Source of the DNA: Elysia chlorotica
Taxonomy: Eukaryota; Mollusca; Gastropoda; Plakobranchidae
Direction: 5' to 3'
DNA: 64,000 nucleotides
Assembly: GCA_003991915.1 (NCBI GenBank)
Contig: RQTK01000100.1
Location: 548,596 to 612,595 of the forward strand
Part shown: piece after piece, positions 1 through 13,919 of the stretch
How the letters are laid out: every line of letters starts with the position of its first letter
Position numbering within the stretch: the first letter of the stretch is position 1
The notes under the pieces: generated by a model
Database searches by the model: none
Told to the model about the DNA's origin: nothing
Seen by the model: the letters and a program-made list of their open reading frames with translations, nothing else
Translations under genes and position numbers: made by a program

Positions 1-245
1 AATATTTCTGCCTAAAGGAGGATCAGCAGGAGGCATTCTTTTCAAATAACATAATTATTTGTTATTCTTTATAAGAGTTGCCTTGGAATAAAAAACAAAT
101 TTAAAAAAGTAGAAAAGATTTAGTAAGAGCTTAATTCTTCCATAATTTCATTCAACAAAAACAAAAAAAATCCAGCTTTGTTTTGTTTTACCTTTATTCT
201 TCTAGAGTTTGTTTAAAAAAATAAAATTTATTTTTTCCTTTTCAG
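1..245 (+). other. Intron 3' part of tetraspanin gene
   Basis: AT-rich sequence without a convincing ORF. It ends in a pyrimidine-rich tract and TTTTCAG at 239-245, directly before the tetraspanin terminal exon, so it is read as the 3' part of the last intron. The upstream exons lie outside the window. Confidence 0.6.
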
Positions 246-323
246 ATCTTTGGCATCGTTATATCCTTCTGCCTGTGTGCTCGGGTGACTGGATACTCCA
301 CAGACGACGAGGTGGATTTGTAG
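246..323 (+). CDS. Tetraspanin, terminal coding exon (C-terminal end of TM4 and tail)
   Basis: This 78-base exon follows a good 3' splice site (pyrimidine tract, CAG at 243-245) and reads in frame for 25 codons to a TAG at 321-323. The peptide starts IFGIVISFCLCARV and ends GYSTDDEVDL. A hydrophobic IFGIV.SFCLC stretch followed by a short polar tail is how the last exon of many tetraspanins reads: it is the inner half of the fourth membrane segment, a juxtamembrane cysteine pair that is usually palmitoylated, and a short cytoplasmic C-terminus. Tetraspanins organise membrane microdomains with integrins and other partners. The family call rests only on this peptide and its position before a long 3' UTR. 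The large extracellular loop with its CCG motif is not in the window, so no orthologue can be named. An unrelated membrane protein with a similar last helix is possible. Confidence 0.62.
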   Translation: MFGIVISFCLCARVTGYSTDDEVDL

Positions 324-3300
324 CCGCATCACCAGCTCTGAACTATAGCCTCTGCTACTGCTGACTTTGCCAATAGATACATTGATACCAGAAAATGTGT
401 GTTAAAAACCAGCTCAATACCGACTGCGTTTCATTTTGTGCAGAGACACTATTATTGGCTGGGACCATATTGGATCACCAGGGACAGACAATCAAATCTC
501 GTGTGGCTGGTGATTTCATTTGTGGAAGGCCGAGATTATGTTTCCTTCTCTGTCCTACTCTGCTCTCTCAGGAGACAACAGTGATTGTTAAAATCACCTG
601 AGATTTATTTGACTGCAATTTTCGAATTGTCTACTACGAGGACGTGTGCATTAGGCTGGAAGAGGGGTCACCAAAAGAATCAACAACACAACCTGTGTGC
701 ACTATTCTTCCAAATCATCGAAATGTAGCTTTTACTCTCATCAGGATAGACTCGTTTGTTGAGTCAATGGAGATTTTGTAAGATACAGCTTTGTTGGACT
801 GTACAGGCTGGTGCGTTATATCAAATGAGTGGGAAGGTGTGGCATTTGCTGGTGCTGACATGCATGTGTTTACACCATCAATCTTGTGTAGGAAATAAGT
901 GGCAAAGTGTTCCCCAGGCAGCAGTGTTTCTTTTATGCTCATTAATTTGCCCTGCTTATGGGAAAATCAGAGGAAGATATTATTAAATGGTTTAAAAAAA
1001 AAGGAAAAGACAAGCACCATTATTCAAGATGTTTGCCTTCATAGTCCAGACATTTTCAAAAACAAAACAAAAAACATCCAAAAACCTTAAGTAATCTTTG
1101 CTTATTTGGAACAATTCTAGGTTGATCAAGGAAGGAAGAAGAAAAAAAACTGGTGCACTTTTGTAGAATTTTTAAACGTCTTGAATTTCATATTATTTCA
1201 GAGAAAAATATGACCAGCATTTCACAGTAAAGAATCATCCTTGTGCCATTGGATGCCTTCTTACAAAGAGAAAGACAGGAGCAATTATCTCCCTGAAGCT
1301 CAAGAAGAAAACTGATAGCTTGAGGCGTCAAGGTCACAGATCAAAACGGATCGAGGAGGACCTGTACCTCATGAAATACTAACTGCCATAAATATTTCTC
1401 TAGTTCCCAACATTCCATATCATTCAACTATTTCCTTTCATTCTCCGTGAATCCACTTTTTTTTTAAAGATTCTTTCTCGCCCCCTCTCTGTTTTCCTTG
1501 CCTTTTCTCTCCTTCCATTTTGTTTCAAATTTGAATTGTTGATTATTTCTTTCCTCCCTGTTCTGTCTAACCTGCCAGCAATCCAGCTATGTCCTCAAAT
1601 AATTAGAGGTTTTACGTATATATAAATTTTGTAAGTATCAATTTTATAAGACGTTTTTGCCCTTATGTGCTTAAAAGTTGAAATTTATAATAAAAGAATG
1701 CCATTAGTTTGCAAGTATGTGTTTCATATTGTTTTTATATAAAACGATAATAATGTTTATAGTAACAAATATGTTTTGGGAGCAAGACAAAATTATATTA
1801 ACATTGCATTCAACCATAAAATGATAATTATTTTTCTCAAGATTTAGTTTTCTTTTGTTGTAATTACAGATTTGATGATCAGAAATACATTTTTGGGTCC
1901 ACATGATCCATTAATTTGCTAAGCAGTTAGATATATTTCTACACATTGATAATGTTTCAGATTAGTACTGAGAATGTTAATTTGATTGTGACAACATTTT
2001 TCTTTCTTTCTAAAAAAAACCCTAACTTTTTGCTTGTGGATCAACAAGAGATTTCATATTACTTAAATTTCAAACTATAACAATGAAGAATGTATTTTTA
2101 GTTTTTAAAAAAAGGAATTATTAAATATTGCTTTCAAGAGATATGTTTGCTTGTGATGGTAAACTTGTTAGTAAATTAAGTATTCCATCATCGATTTAAA
2201 AAAAAATTAATGATTTTGTATTGTCTGTACAATTTGCATATAAATGTCATTGTGCACCTACATACCATTTCTAATGAATCAATCACCCATATGTGTGGTT
2301 CACAAAATTTGCCTTGATTGTGATATTTTAGCCTCTTCATTGTTTCATTATTTTTTTCTTGTCTTTTTTTTTTGTTTTTGTTTTGTGTAATTCATTTTTT
2401 TAACTTGATTTGTCGTTCTGGGGGAAAAAACTTATTAAAATTAGATATATAAGTAACATACAACATTTCTGTAGTTCCCACTGCCTTATTAGAATTAGGA
2501 GTGAGGTTTGCTTTGTAAGTTGCGAGGTAGGTCTGCTATAACTATCTTATTCATAGCAATCTAGAGCTAAGCTAGATCGGAATGATGCAGTCATAGACCT
2601 TTTTTGTAAATCAAAATGTTAATGCCTTTCTAGAATTTTCGTTTTGTTTTTACTGTCATATCATGACTATTAAAAATTGTACACTATAAAGTAGTTAATG
2701 GGCATGATTAATTGCATAGTGTAGGCAACTCTAATATTAGCAAAACTGTAATTCAGACTTTTTAAAGTACAACCAATAGGTAATTGTCTTCATTCCGAAT
2801 TATGAAGTTTAATGAAGTTTTCACAAAACGTTTTACCGTATAGCATCATTTAAAGGATTTTTCTCCTCTTACTTTTAACTTTTTATTTTCATGAAATATA
2901 TCTTTTTAATCTTGCCATCTGTCACTAGTGTTGGTAATGAAATCATCACTTATTTGAAAAGAAAATCTGTTGCAACTATTTTGTTAATATCGATCATGTG
3001 TAAAAAAAATTTTGTAAATTTAAATTTTCAAATGTGATCAAAGTATGTTTGTAATGTATGCACACAGTTTTAGCATTCTTCACAGTGTTCAAATTACCAA
3101 ATACCTTTTTTTTTAAGTCAAGGCTAAGTTCTTCAATCACTGAACTTTATGATTACCTAAAGTTAGCAAAGCATCATTTGTGCTTTAACGAATTGGTAAT
3201 TTTGATTTTATTTTTTTTTGTCGTAGAAAACCTGTATTGAGTTATATAGGAACTGGGACTCGAGCATACTCTTTTTGGTTTGAAGACTTAGACAAGACGT

Positions 3301-4880
3301 ACTTTTAAATTGTATTCAACAAGACGTACTTTTAAAATGTATTAAATGTACAAAACCAACCTACTATCATGAAGTAGAAGTTATCACTACTGCTTAAAGC
3401 CTTTGGAATACATGCCAGTTGCTCATGTGATATTTGTTATGCATGCAGGTTTGTATTGTGTGATTTTTTGCCAAATGTTTCCATTTTCATAATATTCTTT
3501 TTCTTTTATTAATATATTTCTTGAAATGCGATGCATGTTTTGAAAGTATATCTTCTCAACCCTAAGTATGTTGACCTGTATCATTGTGTCAGGGGTTAAG
3601 CTAAACATGGTGAGTGTGAGTTCTGTGGTGAGATGAGACTGTAGTGAGTGATAAACTGAGGCTTTTATTATATGCAGGCTTTCCAGGTACAATTGTGGCT
3701 TGTGGAGTGATGATTCAAATCCATTGAAGCTAATGCATGTTGTCAGAAGCAATCTAGGCTGTTTATATTTGGCACCAGGTGATTGCTTTGGTCATAAAAA
3801 AAAAGGCATATACATTTAGGACAGATGACTTATGTTCAATCACAAACTTAGTTGGCAGATAACCTGTGGGTGAGAAAAGAAAAAAATCATGTATGTTATA
3901 TACATTTTTAAAAGAAGAACTGAAGGTTTATGCTGAGCTGGAAAGAGGGTTTCCTATCATTGGTCTCATGCTTGCTTGATCCATTCCGATACTAGCTTAA
4001 GCAGAAGTGAATTCCAAAACTGATGGCAGCTTTGTAATGTTGGCTGGATGAGCGAGTGTTGAATCTAGTGATTAGTAATCATTAAAAAATACATGTACAT
4101 GTATTTAAATGTCTTTTGATTTATACTGTCACTATATACAGTGTATATAGAAGAGGATGTTAATTTTGGGTTTTAACTGTTCTCTTTTGTTTTTCATAAT
4201 AGACTGGTAAGTGTCTATAAAAAGTTGTAATTTTCTTTTTCAAAGGGAATTGGAGGAGTAAAAATAACGTACCCCCCCCCCCCCCCCCCCCCGCCCCCCG
4301 TGGGGAGAAAAAAACACCCCCCCCCCCCCCCCCCCCCCAAACATTTCTATCTTTCACACATGATTTTGCTGCCTATTGTAATACTTGGTCTTGCTTGTGA
4401 GATATCACGGTTACAAAATGAGTTTAGCTATCCATATTTAAAGCGTTTTATTACATGAATTTACTTCAAAAGCACTCCATAAGCAGGAGCAGGAGATTTC
4501 TTGTTCTTGGACTAAAGTAAAACCAACCTTTACTGTATTCTATCTATACAGGGTTTGTGTGTCCTTGCAAGTACTTCCTTTTGTAAATGCATGTACTTCC
4601 TTTTGTAAACTGTCTATGTGAGGGAATGCAAACTGAAATTGATTGGTTATTTTTTTATCCAATGCACTCTGCCCATCAGTTGGTGGCACTTTCCTCCATC
4701 AAGTGTGATCATATCCTGACATTATGAGCCTTGTACATATTTTATGGAAATAAGATTTTTTTCTCTTTTTGATCAAGTTAAGAGTAATTGTGTGATCAAC
4801 TGTGTTGATACAAGTTTGTAAATTGTTAATGTGAAACTGACTGCAAGTTGAAAGAATAAATATTTGATATTTATCACTCT
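324..4880 (+). other. Probable long 3' UTR of the tetraspanin gene
   Basis: About 4.5 kb of AT-rich DNA with many T runs and no convincing ORF follows the stop codon. AATAAA polyadenylation signals occur at 1689-1694 and 4855-4860. The second is followed within about 40 bases by GT/T-rich sequence and is the better end point; the first could give a short isoform. Two small direct duplications lie inside: about 25-27 bases at 3291-3345 with the core ACAAGACGTACTTTTAAA, and about 22 bases at 4569-4612 with the core GTACTTCCTTTTGTAAA. Short ORFs in this stretch show no protein-like composition. The UTR extent is inferred; RNA-seq would settle it. Confidence 0.45.
4272..4338 (+). repeat. Double poly(C) tract
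   Basis: C21 (4272-4292), then G, C6, a short GTGGGGAG-A7 spacer, and C22 (4317-4338). On the complementary strand these are long G runs able to form quadruplexes. Lengths in the assembly are unreliable for such tracts. Confidence 0.9.
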
Positions 4881-5392
4881 AACTATGAATTTTGGTGGCA
4901 TTATTTTCTTTTTTTTATACTTTTTTTTATACTTTCATTTGTGTAATTCAAAGCCCTATCCTAAAATGCAAACCGTACAAACACTTGAGAATATGCAAAA
5001 TAATTTGTCATTGTCACCAATAAAACTGAAGTAGTTTTGAGCAAAATAAAACACCCATTTACCATTGCTTTCCCTTTAGGTAAAGAGAAGATAGTATAAG
5101 AAAGATTAGCCTTTATTATCCTAAAGGGGAATTTTCCTTGGTCGTACAGTTATACATTTGATTCAATATCACAACATCAGTTGTATAAGTGTGAGATAAA
5201 AAAAAATAATAATGATAATATAATAAAATAAAATAAGCATTTTATATTCATGTGTAAAATTGTTGAAATTATACACTTCCAGGCATAAATTATTCTTTTT
5301 TAGGAACACATATCTCTTTATGCACATACAGGAATACACATACCACTACAAACACAAGTCCTCTAAGTAAAGCGTTGAGTTCAGGTAGCCCA

Positions 5393-5470
5393 ACGTTCAG
5401 CGTAAGCACTACATAGGCCATATTGTGGACAGGCCCCAAACTGACGTCCGACAGCTGCATGCACCGTACA
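5393..5470 (+). repeat. Dispersed repeat, copy A
   Basis: By eye this segment aligns with 34229-34305. Both share the core ATTGTGGACAG with similar flanks (ATAGGC..., CCCAA.ACT.AC.TC.GACA). Identity is roughly 70% over about 75 bases. The family is unknown; a SINE or DNA-transposon fragment is possible. Confidence 0.45.
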
Positions 5471-7500
5471 CACGAAACAGGGCGAGGACGCAGACCAACA
5501 CTCCACCACCTGAGCCAGTTCGCACACCTCTAAGTATGGTAAATTTGCAGCACTCTGATGAATGCTGGTACAAACGAGTTTTTATATCTGTCTGTTCTGA
5601 CTCTTTTTTATATGAAAATGTTACTTCTTTGTGATGTTTCATATTCGCTTGATCACTTGAACACCTATAAGCAAACAATTATTAACTTTTTTTTGAAAAT
5701 GACTGTCCGGAGAGACTTAATTGATACCAGGTTGGTTTGATTAGAAGAAAGGTTTATACTTTTAAATTTAGTTTTACGTATTTCCTCAGAAAAAAAGGGG
5801 CTTCATGTGATTGCACTCAATCATACAACTTATTGATATGCGATAGGAGTTGAAGGAATCTTATAAGAGAATTATGACATTCAAAGAAAAAAAATACATT
5901 AGCTGTGCATGATCTGTACTTCATATCACCTTGAAAGACATGGGGATGAACAAGAGCAGAGAAAAAAGGTTGTAATAGCACGTCGGGATAGATGATAAAG
6001 AAGAGCAAATGTGCAGACATGGAGAGCTTAACACAGATACAACTCTGAAAATTTCCTGTGCAGTTGTATCCTATCAGCCGTGAAGAAAGCGCTAGTTCAC
6101 TTTAATTGATGCTGAGCTGTAATGTTGACAAAACAATAACTATTACTACTATGTCTGCTTTAGTGCTTATCTCATTCGTCTGATGTGTGTCAGTCGCACA
6201 TCATGTTGTGACCGCGACACGAGCAGCTGTTGTGATGGTCCTCTCAAAACAAATTAATTAATACATCCTAAAAATGTCACTACACTTCATAACACATCAT
6301 AAGTTTGCCGCTTGCACGTTTAAACTTAGAGATGTGAAGTGATGAAGTTTGGTGATGTCTTCGTGAGAGGGATTTATCAAACCGTCATAGATTATCGAGT
6401 CCCTCTAAGTATTGGACGGGACTTTTTCATAATAGAAAAAAAAGTAAAAAGAAAATATTTGAATACTTTTGTAGCATATTTTAATACATCTACGAATATC
6501 CCTTATCTCCCTGCTCCTCATTTATTTAATGATTTACACAATCCACCGCAACACGAACTTAATATGAAATTAATAGTAATAAATGGTAATATTCATAAAG
6601 TACCCTCTGAAATACAACTACGGTGGAAACCTGATATTATAGCACTGATTTGGACCGCAGCAAAATATCTGTAATAAATTATTAAATAAACAGAACTCAA
6701 AGAAGGTGAAGTAGAAGTGTTCATAAATTGTTTTCTCTATAAATTATAACGAGTACTGCAGACAAAATACACTGGGACAGGGTTTTAGTACGTAGACCCA
6801 TCTCCGTCTGGTATTGGACAGGATGCTGTTTCAAAAGTTTTAAATTCTGTTGATTTCAATTTTTTGGTATATATACTTTAAGTTAAAACCAGCTGAAAAT
6901 GATATTATAATCCCTGCAAATAATTGTGTACGGTTGTTTTTATTTGAACCATGTTTTGACAGCTCTTTATTAGAGAAACCATTTAGAGTGAAAAGAGCCT
7001 TGGACCTATATCGGTGTGCAATTTAATATACTAGCATGGAATAAATATAATTTTTAACACCCTCACATTTTTTTAAACGTTTCCTTTGGTTTTGGGGGTT
7101 TCTTTCTTTTCGTTGGAAGAAGATGTAGACCTGTTGCTTTTAGTCAGGCGACTCCAGGCCAGTCTTAGCCTGCGGTACTCGCAGTCTTGCACCCCGCCTG
7201 GGTGAGCGGCATCTGTGTACATAGACCACTTCGCCAGCTTGCCTCACAGAAGTGATGGACGGACCACAGGTTGGAAGGACTCTGCTTCTGACTGAAAGTG
7301 CTATTTCATACCCAAATGCACAGTCACTTCAAAGTGGTCTCGTAAGGGAACGCTTTTTGAGTAGGAAAAATGGAGGGGTTGCAAACATTAAAGTATAAAT
7401 GTGAGTGGGTACTCGAGACAAGTCTTCACGATAGTGTGAAGGGATTGGACAAGGGGAAAGAAGGTTGGTAGAAAGATAGAAATAAAGATAGATTGATAAA

Positions 7501-7502
<2 letters not shown>

Positions 7503-7538
<36 letters not shown>
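7503..7538 (+). repeat. (GA)n microsatellite
   Basis: Uninterrupted GA dinucleotides followed by a purine-rich AAAG/GGGAG tail to about 7570. Confidence 0.95.
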
Positions 7539-7541
<3 letters not shown>

Positions 7542-7888
7542 AAGAGGGAGAGAGAGGGGGGAGGGAGACAGACATAATTATACCGACATGCAGGTCGATG
7601 GAATGATTATTTTTACGAAGTTTCATGATAGTTTTGATATAACTATTCAAACGGAAGCCTGACATTAATTTTACCGATCTATGTAAGCTTAAACATATGA
7701 TTAAAATGTATTGAAAATTACATTAAAAAGGTCAAAAGAAATGAGTTAAGAACTATGAAATATAAGAATGACCATTGCTTGTCATCCAAAACATAATAAG
7801 TTGACACAGTTATGGCGTAATTACCTGGATCCACACCACTGTTTGCAAAGTTTTAGAAAAGAAATACATAAAATAATCGAAGAAATAC

Positions 7889-8042
<154 letters not shown>

Positions 8043-9506
8043 ACTGAAATGGCTTTCAGGTCTACCAGAGTTGAAAACATACTCGAACCAATACAAAATA
8101 GGACTCTTTCCTACCGTGACACTCTTGAAAAATTAATCGATGAACGTAAGAATGATAAAATAAAGCTGCAAGCACTTTTTTTGTATTGTAGTTAATCTCA
8201 GTGACAGTTGAAGGTAAACAGATTTTTCTGTATTCTGTAATAGGATTATTTCAGAAAAGATGTACCGGAAACACATGTAGTTAATTATTTACATTTAATT
8301 TCTAGCATGCCAAGGGGATGTTGATTGGAAAGAAAACATATGCATGTATCAAAAAGAAAAAATCACAACAACGTTAATACTAAATAAATCGCTGTACCCC
8401 ATTATTCTGTAGCCAAAAAGGTGAAAAGAATTAAAAATTTTGGAAGATATAAATTATAAAGTAATAATTTTTAAAAAGCCAAAGTTAGAGAAAGCAAAGC
8501 AAACAAGGAATAAACCTACAAAGGAGTGACTGAAAATGAGTTCAAAACAAGATACCATCTCCATAAGTCGTCATTTCAGCTACATCATAAGATGAACGAC
8601 ACAAAATAATTATTTGGAAATCATAAAAGATCAAAACATAGAACACCAAATACAGATGGAAGTTTAGTAAAACCTTACACACGAGCGAAAAAGTGTTTAG
8701 AAGAGAACTTTCAATATCTGATGAAGGCACCAACACTGAACCAACGAATGGGAATCTTCTCTCACTGTGTACATAAGAAGCGTCTTCTTCTCTCAAGCAC
8801 AACCAAGGCACACGTCGTAAATTATTTTTTTGGTTGTTGTCGACTTTGGGTCACTGTTACGTTGTTTATTTATTTATTTATCTACATTTTTTTATGAGTC
8901 TATTCGTCGTTATAGTTACTTTTTAATTTATTTATAGTTTTCTGAGTTATCATTTTGATTGTGTTTGATTAAGTATTATTGTCGACAGAATTATCTACAG
9001 AAAGCATTATTTTGTTCATAGCATTATTTTGCGCATTTTTGTTTTCATTACTGTTGATTTGAAGAATCGAAGTTGTAAAGACTTAGTTTTGTGTTCTGAC
9101 TAGAGTTTGTAAGTGTACGCTGTAGTTTAGTTGATGTTTATTTTATAAGTCTAATTTTCATCTATCCTGTTATAGATTTTTTTTTTGTTCTAATTGATGT
9201 TTGAGCGGATTTACGTTTCGCTAACTTTCTTTATTTTTTTTTTTTTTTTTTTTTATTTTACTGTGTGGTTCCAAGTTGTTTTAACTTGAGATATATATCT
9301 ATGCTTATCTGTTCCAACGTAATAAATATCCTATCATTCTATTCCAACCTTATCTGTGTGTCCTTATTGAAGTGAGTGTTGCAGTATACGGCTTAAGTTT
9401 GTTTGTCACCACAGCATATATTATTAGCAGTTTATAGTTCAGTAATTTTAATCACAGCATCATTTAAGTTAGAGTATTATATAACAAAGAGCCCCCACAC
9501 GGTCAC

Positions 9507-9507
9507 A

Positions 9508-9542
<35 letters not shown>

Positions 9543-9543
9543 A

Positions 9544-9614
<71 letters not shown>
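9507..9614 (+). repeat. (CTAT)n tetranucleotide microsatellite
   Basis: About 26 CTAT units with one ATAT interruption near 9541. A second array of the same unit lies at 50864-50936. Confidence 0.97.
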
Positions 9615-10639
9615 TTCTTTCCTCTTGTGTCTTTCCATCTATTTCATTTATTTCCCGTGACACTCGTTTACAGCGCAATCATGGAAGATTCAGTTTGGAC
9701 CCTTTGGTATGTATGGATAAGGGAAGGAAGTCGTGTCATAACTTTATCTCATTTAGGTTCAAGACGGTGACTTCCCTTAGGCTGTGAAGCCCAATCAGAT
9801 TCCAGGCGCGTAGCCATACAACGCTGAATTTGATATGTTGAGATAATTATGACTGTATACGTAGGTCTATGCTATGTTTTACTTACCAAATACAAACATA
9901 TGAAATATTGCTACTCCATGTACGCGAGACTCGCAGAACCACTCTATACCGTTTTCGATACGCCGTGTTAGGTTAGGAAGGAAGTTATAACATACATTAT
10001 TTTAATACTTAACTTCAATTCCAGTAGATCATCGCCTTGCAGCTAAGACCTTTTTTGCGCCATATCATCGTATGTGTGGGAATAATCTAGCATAAGTAAA
10101 AAAAAAAAAAGGCAAGCAACGCATGCTGGAAGTGAAAACTAATAATGGGTGTTTTCCAATTAATATTCCAAGGAAAACACTGATGATTCCGTTTAGTTTA
10201 GTGTATTCACAACTTCCTAGCCGTTACGCTTAGTTGCGATGTTTTGATAATATATTCAAAAATTCAAATAATATGTTTGTTTGTTTGGGTAACACGCAGA
10301 ACTGGCCTTTTCCTGTGAGACCGCGTTGCGATTTTTAAATGAAAAACCACCACGGAAAGCACTGGCAAGGTAAGCTGTACCAATCATCATGAATAAGCAA
10401 TTTTTACAGAGTGTAAATCTTTCAAATTAAAGGCTTAACAAAGCATGCAGGATAAAAGGTTTTATTTAAGGTATGTTATTTACTTTCATTTGAACGACCT
10501 AATACCTCAAGAATTGGGCTAGTTCGAAGTTTTAATAGCTATAATTATTAATTACCTACATTCTATTGTCAGCTTGACCATATTTGTTCATGAGTATGAT
10601 GAATATGTAAAAAAGTAACAGCGCGATGATATTTTTGTC

Positions 10640-11943
10640 TTACAGCTTCGCCTGGAACAGTTAAGATAACAGGTTGAACGTGTAAAAAAGTACACCTTAA
10701 AGCATGTACAAAGATCCAAAAAACAAGCAAACAAAGCTATTCGCCATACCGAAGTTCAATGTTTCATGAAAGAGATGCAATCGATGATCAGAGTATGCAA
10801 AACATTTTTTTCTTCAAACCTTGGATGTGTCTGTAATTCTGCGCAAAGTTTAAAAAGAGCTATGCAAAAAGAAAACAACACTGGGTGCGCCAGTGGTGAG
10901 AAAAGAGGTACATATGATGAAAGAGAATGAGGACATAATGAGAGTCCATAAAAATTCTTTCAAAACACTTGAAAGTCATGACTTTCGTCGAACCTCCGGA
11001 AAAGAATATATTGAAACCAGTTTAAACCTATAAAATGCACCGTATGTACGTGAACGAAAGAAAAAAAAAGATAGGGGTAAAACTTTGGCTAGGTGTATCT
11101 ATCCAAAAACGTTTAATTCTGAGTCGAATTGGAGCTTGCACTACAGAGCAAATGACAGGTCTGTCATACGTAATAAGTATGGACATGCAATTAAAAAAAA
11201 AGCTCTTCAAGACGAGTATGACGCTCATATTTGAAGAGGAAGAAAAAGACAAAAACTGTCCGCAGCTGGGCGAAAAACAAGCACTTGCTGTCTTTGACCT
11301 TGAAGAATTTCTATCTGTGACAATAACAAACGTCACTGCAGCATACTACATGAGAAAATTAAATACATCTTGTGACATGACGGTCTACGATTTCGGCAGG
11401 AAACATGATTGTGTTCTGCTCTATTTGGCCACAGTACGTCGCATCACGTGGAGAAATGGCTGTTCAAGGTAATGACAAAGTGATCTTGTATTGCGACTGC
11501 AGTACAGGACGAAGTTGGAATAGATGTATAGTCACAATGATGTATGCTTGCACAAACTTGAAACTCAGCGTCATTGAGAATAAATTTCTTTGACAGGCTA
11601 CACTTTCGATGAGGGGGATAGCGTTCATACGGCCATTGAGAGAGCGAGCCGAAAATAGAGAAGCGTCTCATCGACGCCAATACCACGAAGTCGTACATGA
11701 CATGATGACTTCAGAAGTCTACGACTTTAAAGACCTGAGAAGAAACTTGATCAATTTCAACATGGAATCGCACAGAATTTCTTGGCTTAATATAAGGTCC
11801 ATCAAGATTGGGGCTAACGATCTAAACAGAACTGAAATAAAGTACTCATTTACAGGACAAGAAATACAGCATAATCTCTTTAAGAAAAACAGAAGAAGCT
11901 CAGATATACCACATATAGAAAAGGCAAAACTGAAGAGCTTATG
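10640..11943 (+). pseudogene. Degenerate DUF7869-type (transposon-related) protein gene
   Basis: Successive frames on the + strand give pieces of one protein in the right order. First is a lysine-rich region (10660-10800), then RRTSGKEYIETSLNL and, after a shift, KMHRMYVNERK (about 10990-11070). Next is a segment ending ALAVFDLEEFL...TAAYYMRKLN and CDMTVYDFG (11278-11400), then SRGEMAVQ and VILYCDCSTGRSWNR (11447-11526), SVIENKFL (11567-11590), TGYTFDEGDSVHTAIERA (11593-11649) and VYDFKDLRRN...ISWLNIRSIKI (11718-11808). This order matches, from memory, the invertebrate family Pfam now calls DUF7869, with its hallmark D-S-C-x-G-Q-N-R-like and GHTxNEGDS-like motifs. The family is abundant and mobile-element-like. 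At least four frame changes separate the pieces and the usual SDSCxGQNR is altered to CDCSTGRSWNR, so this copy is dead. The exact ends are uncertain. Confidence 0.6.
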
Positions 11944-13354
11944 ACCGTTGAGTTTTGATGTTTATAGGTGATCAAAATGTGCGATCTAAAAATAATACCT
12001 GTCGCACACCATGATTGTTTTAGAGGTAAGACTACAGCCGGCATATGCAGGATGATGTCTCTATCTTTGATCAAAGAACGTTTGCAATTATTTTCCGTTT
12101 TGTTTTAAATGTAGCCTTACCTTGCCAATCATCGTTACAAATTGCTAAGAATGTGTTTGCTTAAAAAAATCATTTGGAACACCACGAGGTAACACGATTT
12201 TTGTGAAGGTGACTCTTACAGTGTTTCTGTTAAATAACTATCACTAGAAACAATTGAAGAAAACCGTTTAAAACACACCTCACAAAACAACATGGTACAC
12301 ATATTCTGGAATTTTTCTTTTTAATTTCTACCTTTTGGTAGAGACACTCACCGGCTCAAATGACTGATATTCTAAAATATTTTGGACACATATTTTGTGT
12401 TTTTGGAAGCAAAATATATTGGAGAAGAAGACCATAAGTATATTTGTCAACACATCTCATGTCTTCACAGCCTTTGCTGTACACGCTGCATTTGATAAAG
12501 TAAATGGCGGTACAAGTGCCTCAAGTTAGAGTTGAGATTGTTGTACAATCAAAGTTTTCATTGACAAATATATTAAGTTCTACTTACGATCGTTGTGAAA
12601 TACAACTTTCAGTATCCATTCATGTCATCTAAATAAAATGTTGATTTAAAGTAAACAAAGGTCTTTAATTCATTTCGTCTAATAATGTAAAAATGGTGCA
12701 AACATTCACCATCACATACTGTGACGATTTTTCGTAAGTGGTCAAATGTGCTAAATATCAGGGTTTTTTTTAAGTCTCTTGGAAAAAATAATTTGCGAAA
12801 TGGGCATGCGATACTATTGCAGAATACGCTCATACGCTCTCAAACCCGCCTATTTCGCCATTCCACTAAACGCTTAGACGTACAATGCCTGTCGTGTTTT
12901 TAACTGCGTGAAAGAAGCACTGAATGCAAAGTAATTAAAAAAAACGATCACATAGTTAAATTCATTGATGTTGAAACTACAAATCATACCACCCTCAATT
13001 TCCGAGAGGAAATTTTGTGTTTGTTCCTACCTTCTTTTTTCTTATTCCCTTCACGAAGTCCAAACTGCAAGTAACGGTCGAGCCATCAACTATTTTTCCA
13101 CAATTTTGTTGACTTTTAAATTATTTTCCTATTTTTCTTTTTCTCAAGCCTATTGAATTTTATTAGCTTTCTATTGGTATATCATGCAGGTGTAAATGAC
13201 AATTTTCAAGAAAGTTACAAGTATTTTATTAGCACCACCTTTAATGTTACCATGATGCCTCCATCATGGGTAATCAGAATAAGGCCCGTCATGGCGATTG
13301 AAAATACCTCCGTCTAGAAGGGGTTAGTTATCTTGTTGGAAAAATAAAAGTATA

Positions 13355-13384
13355 TGTTGTTGCTGCTGTTGTTGTTGTTGCTGA

Positions 13385-13440
<56 letters not shown>
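13355..13440 (+). repeat. (TTG)n triplet microsatellite
   Basis: TGT/TTG units with two CTG interruptions near the left end. A similar array is at 20886-20973. Confidence 0.95.
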
Positions 13441-13878
13441 TAAAACGCCCGTTCTTTTCTTGGAGCGTACATAATTGTTTTTTTTTTTTTTTAGGTCAAA
13501 GATTGATGTTCTTTATATAAGATAGTTCTAGACTTCACCTATACATCCGTTTCCATACTAAAACTATATTAAAACTGAAGATTAGTTAATTTAACAACTA
13601 TTAATTTTACATGTACTATTCATCTAAATAGAATCACTTGCCGTCATTATGATTTTTTTTTGTTTAGCTCAAAATAAAAACAATTGGCCCAGTCGTAACG
13701 TTTTAAAACCGCACAATGTCTGCTTTTGTTTCTTTCTTTTTGCTGGGCACATTAAAATAAAAAAAGGATTAAAAAATCGTTCAGCGTAAATATAGTTGCC
13801 ACATTTTATTTTACTCTTATTGTTTAACACGTTGCCACTTGCTAGCAACTAACATAATTTTGAGTAACTTCTTTTTTT

Positions 13879-13880
<2 letters not shown>

Positions 13881-13919
<39 letters not shown>
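13881..13919 (+). repeat. (AAT)n triplet microsatellite
   Basis: About 13 perfect AAT units directly after a run of T. Confidence 0.95.
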
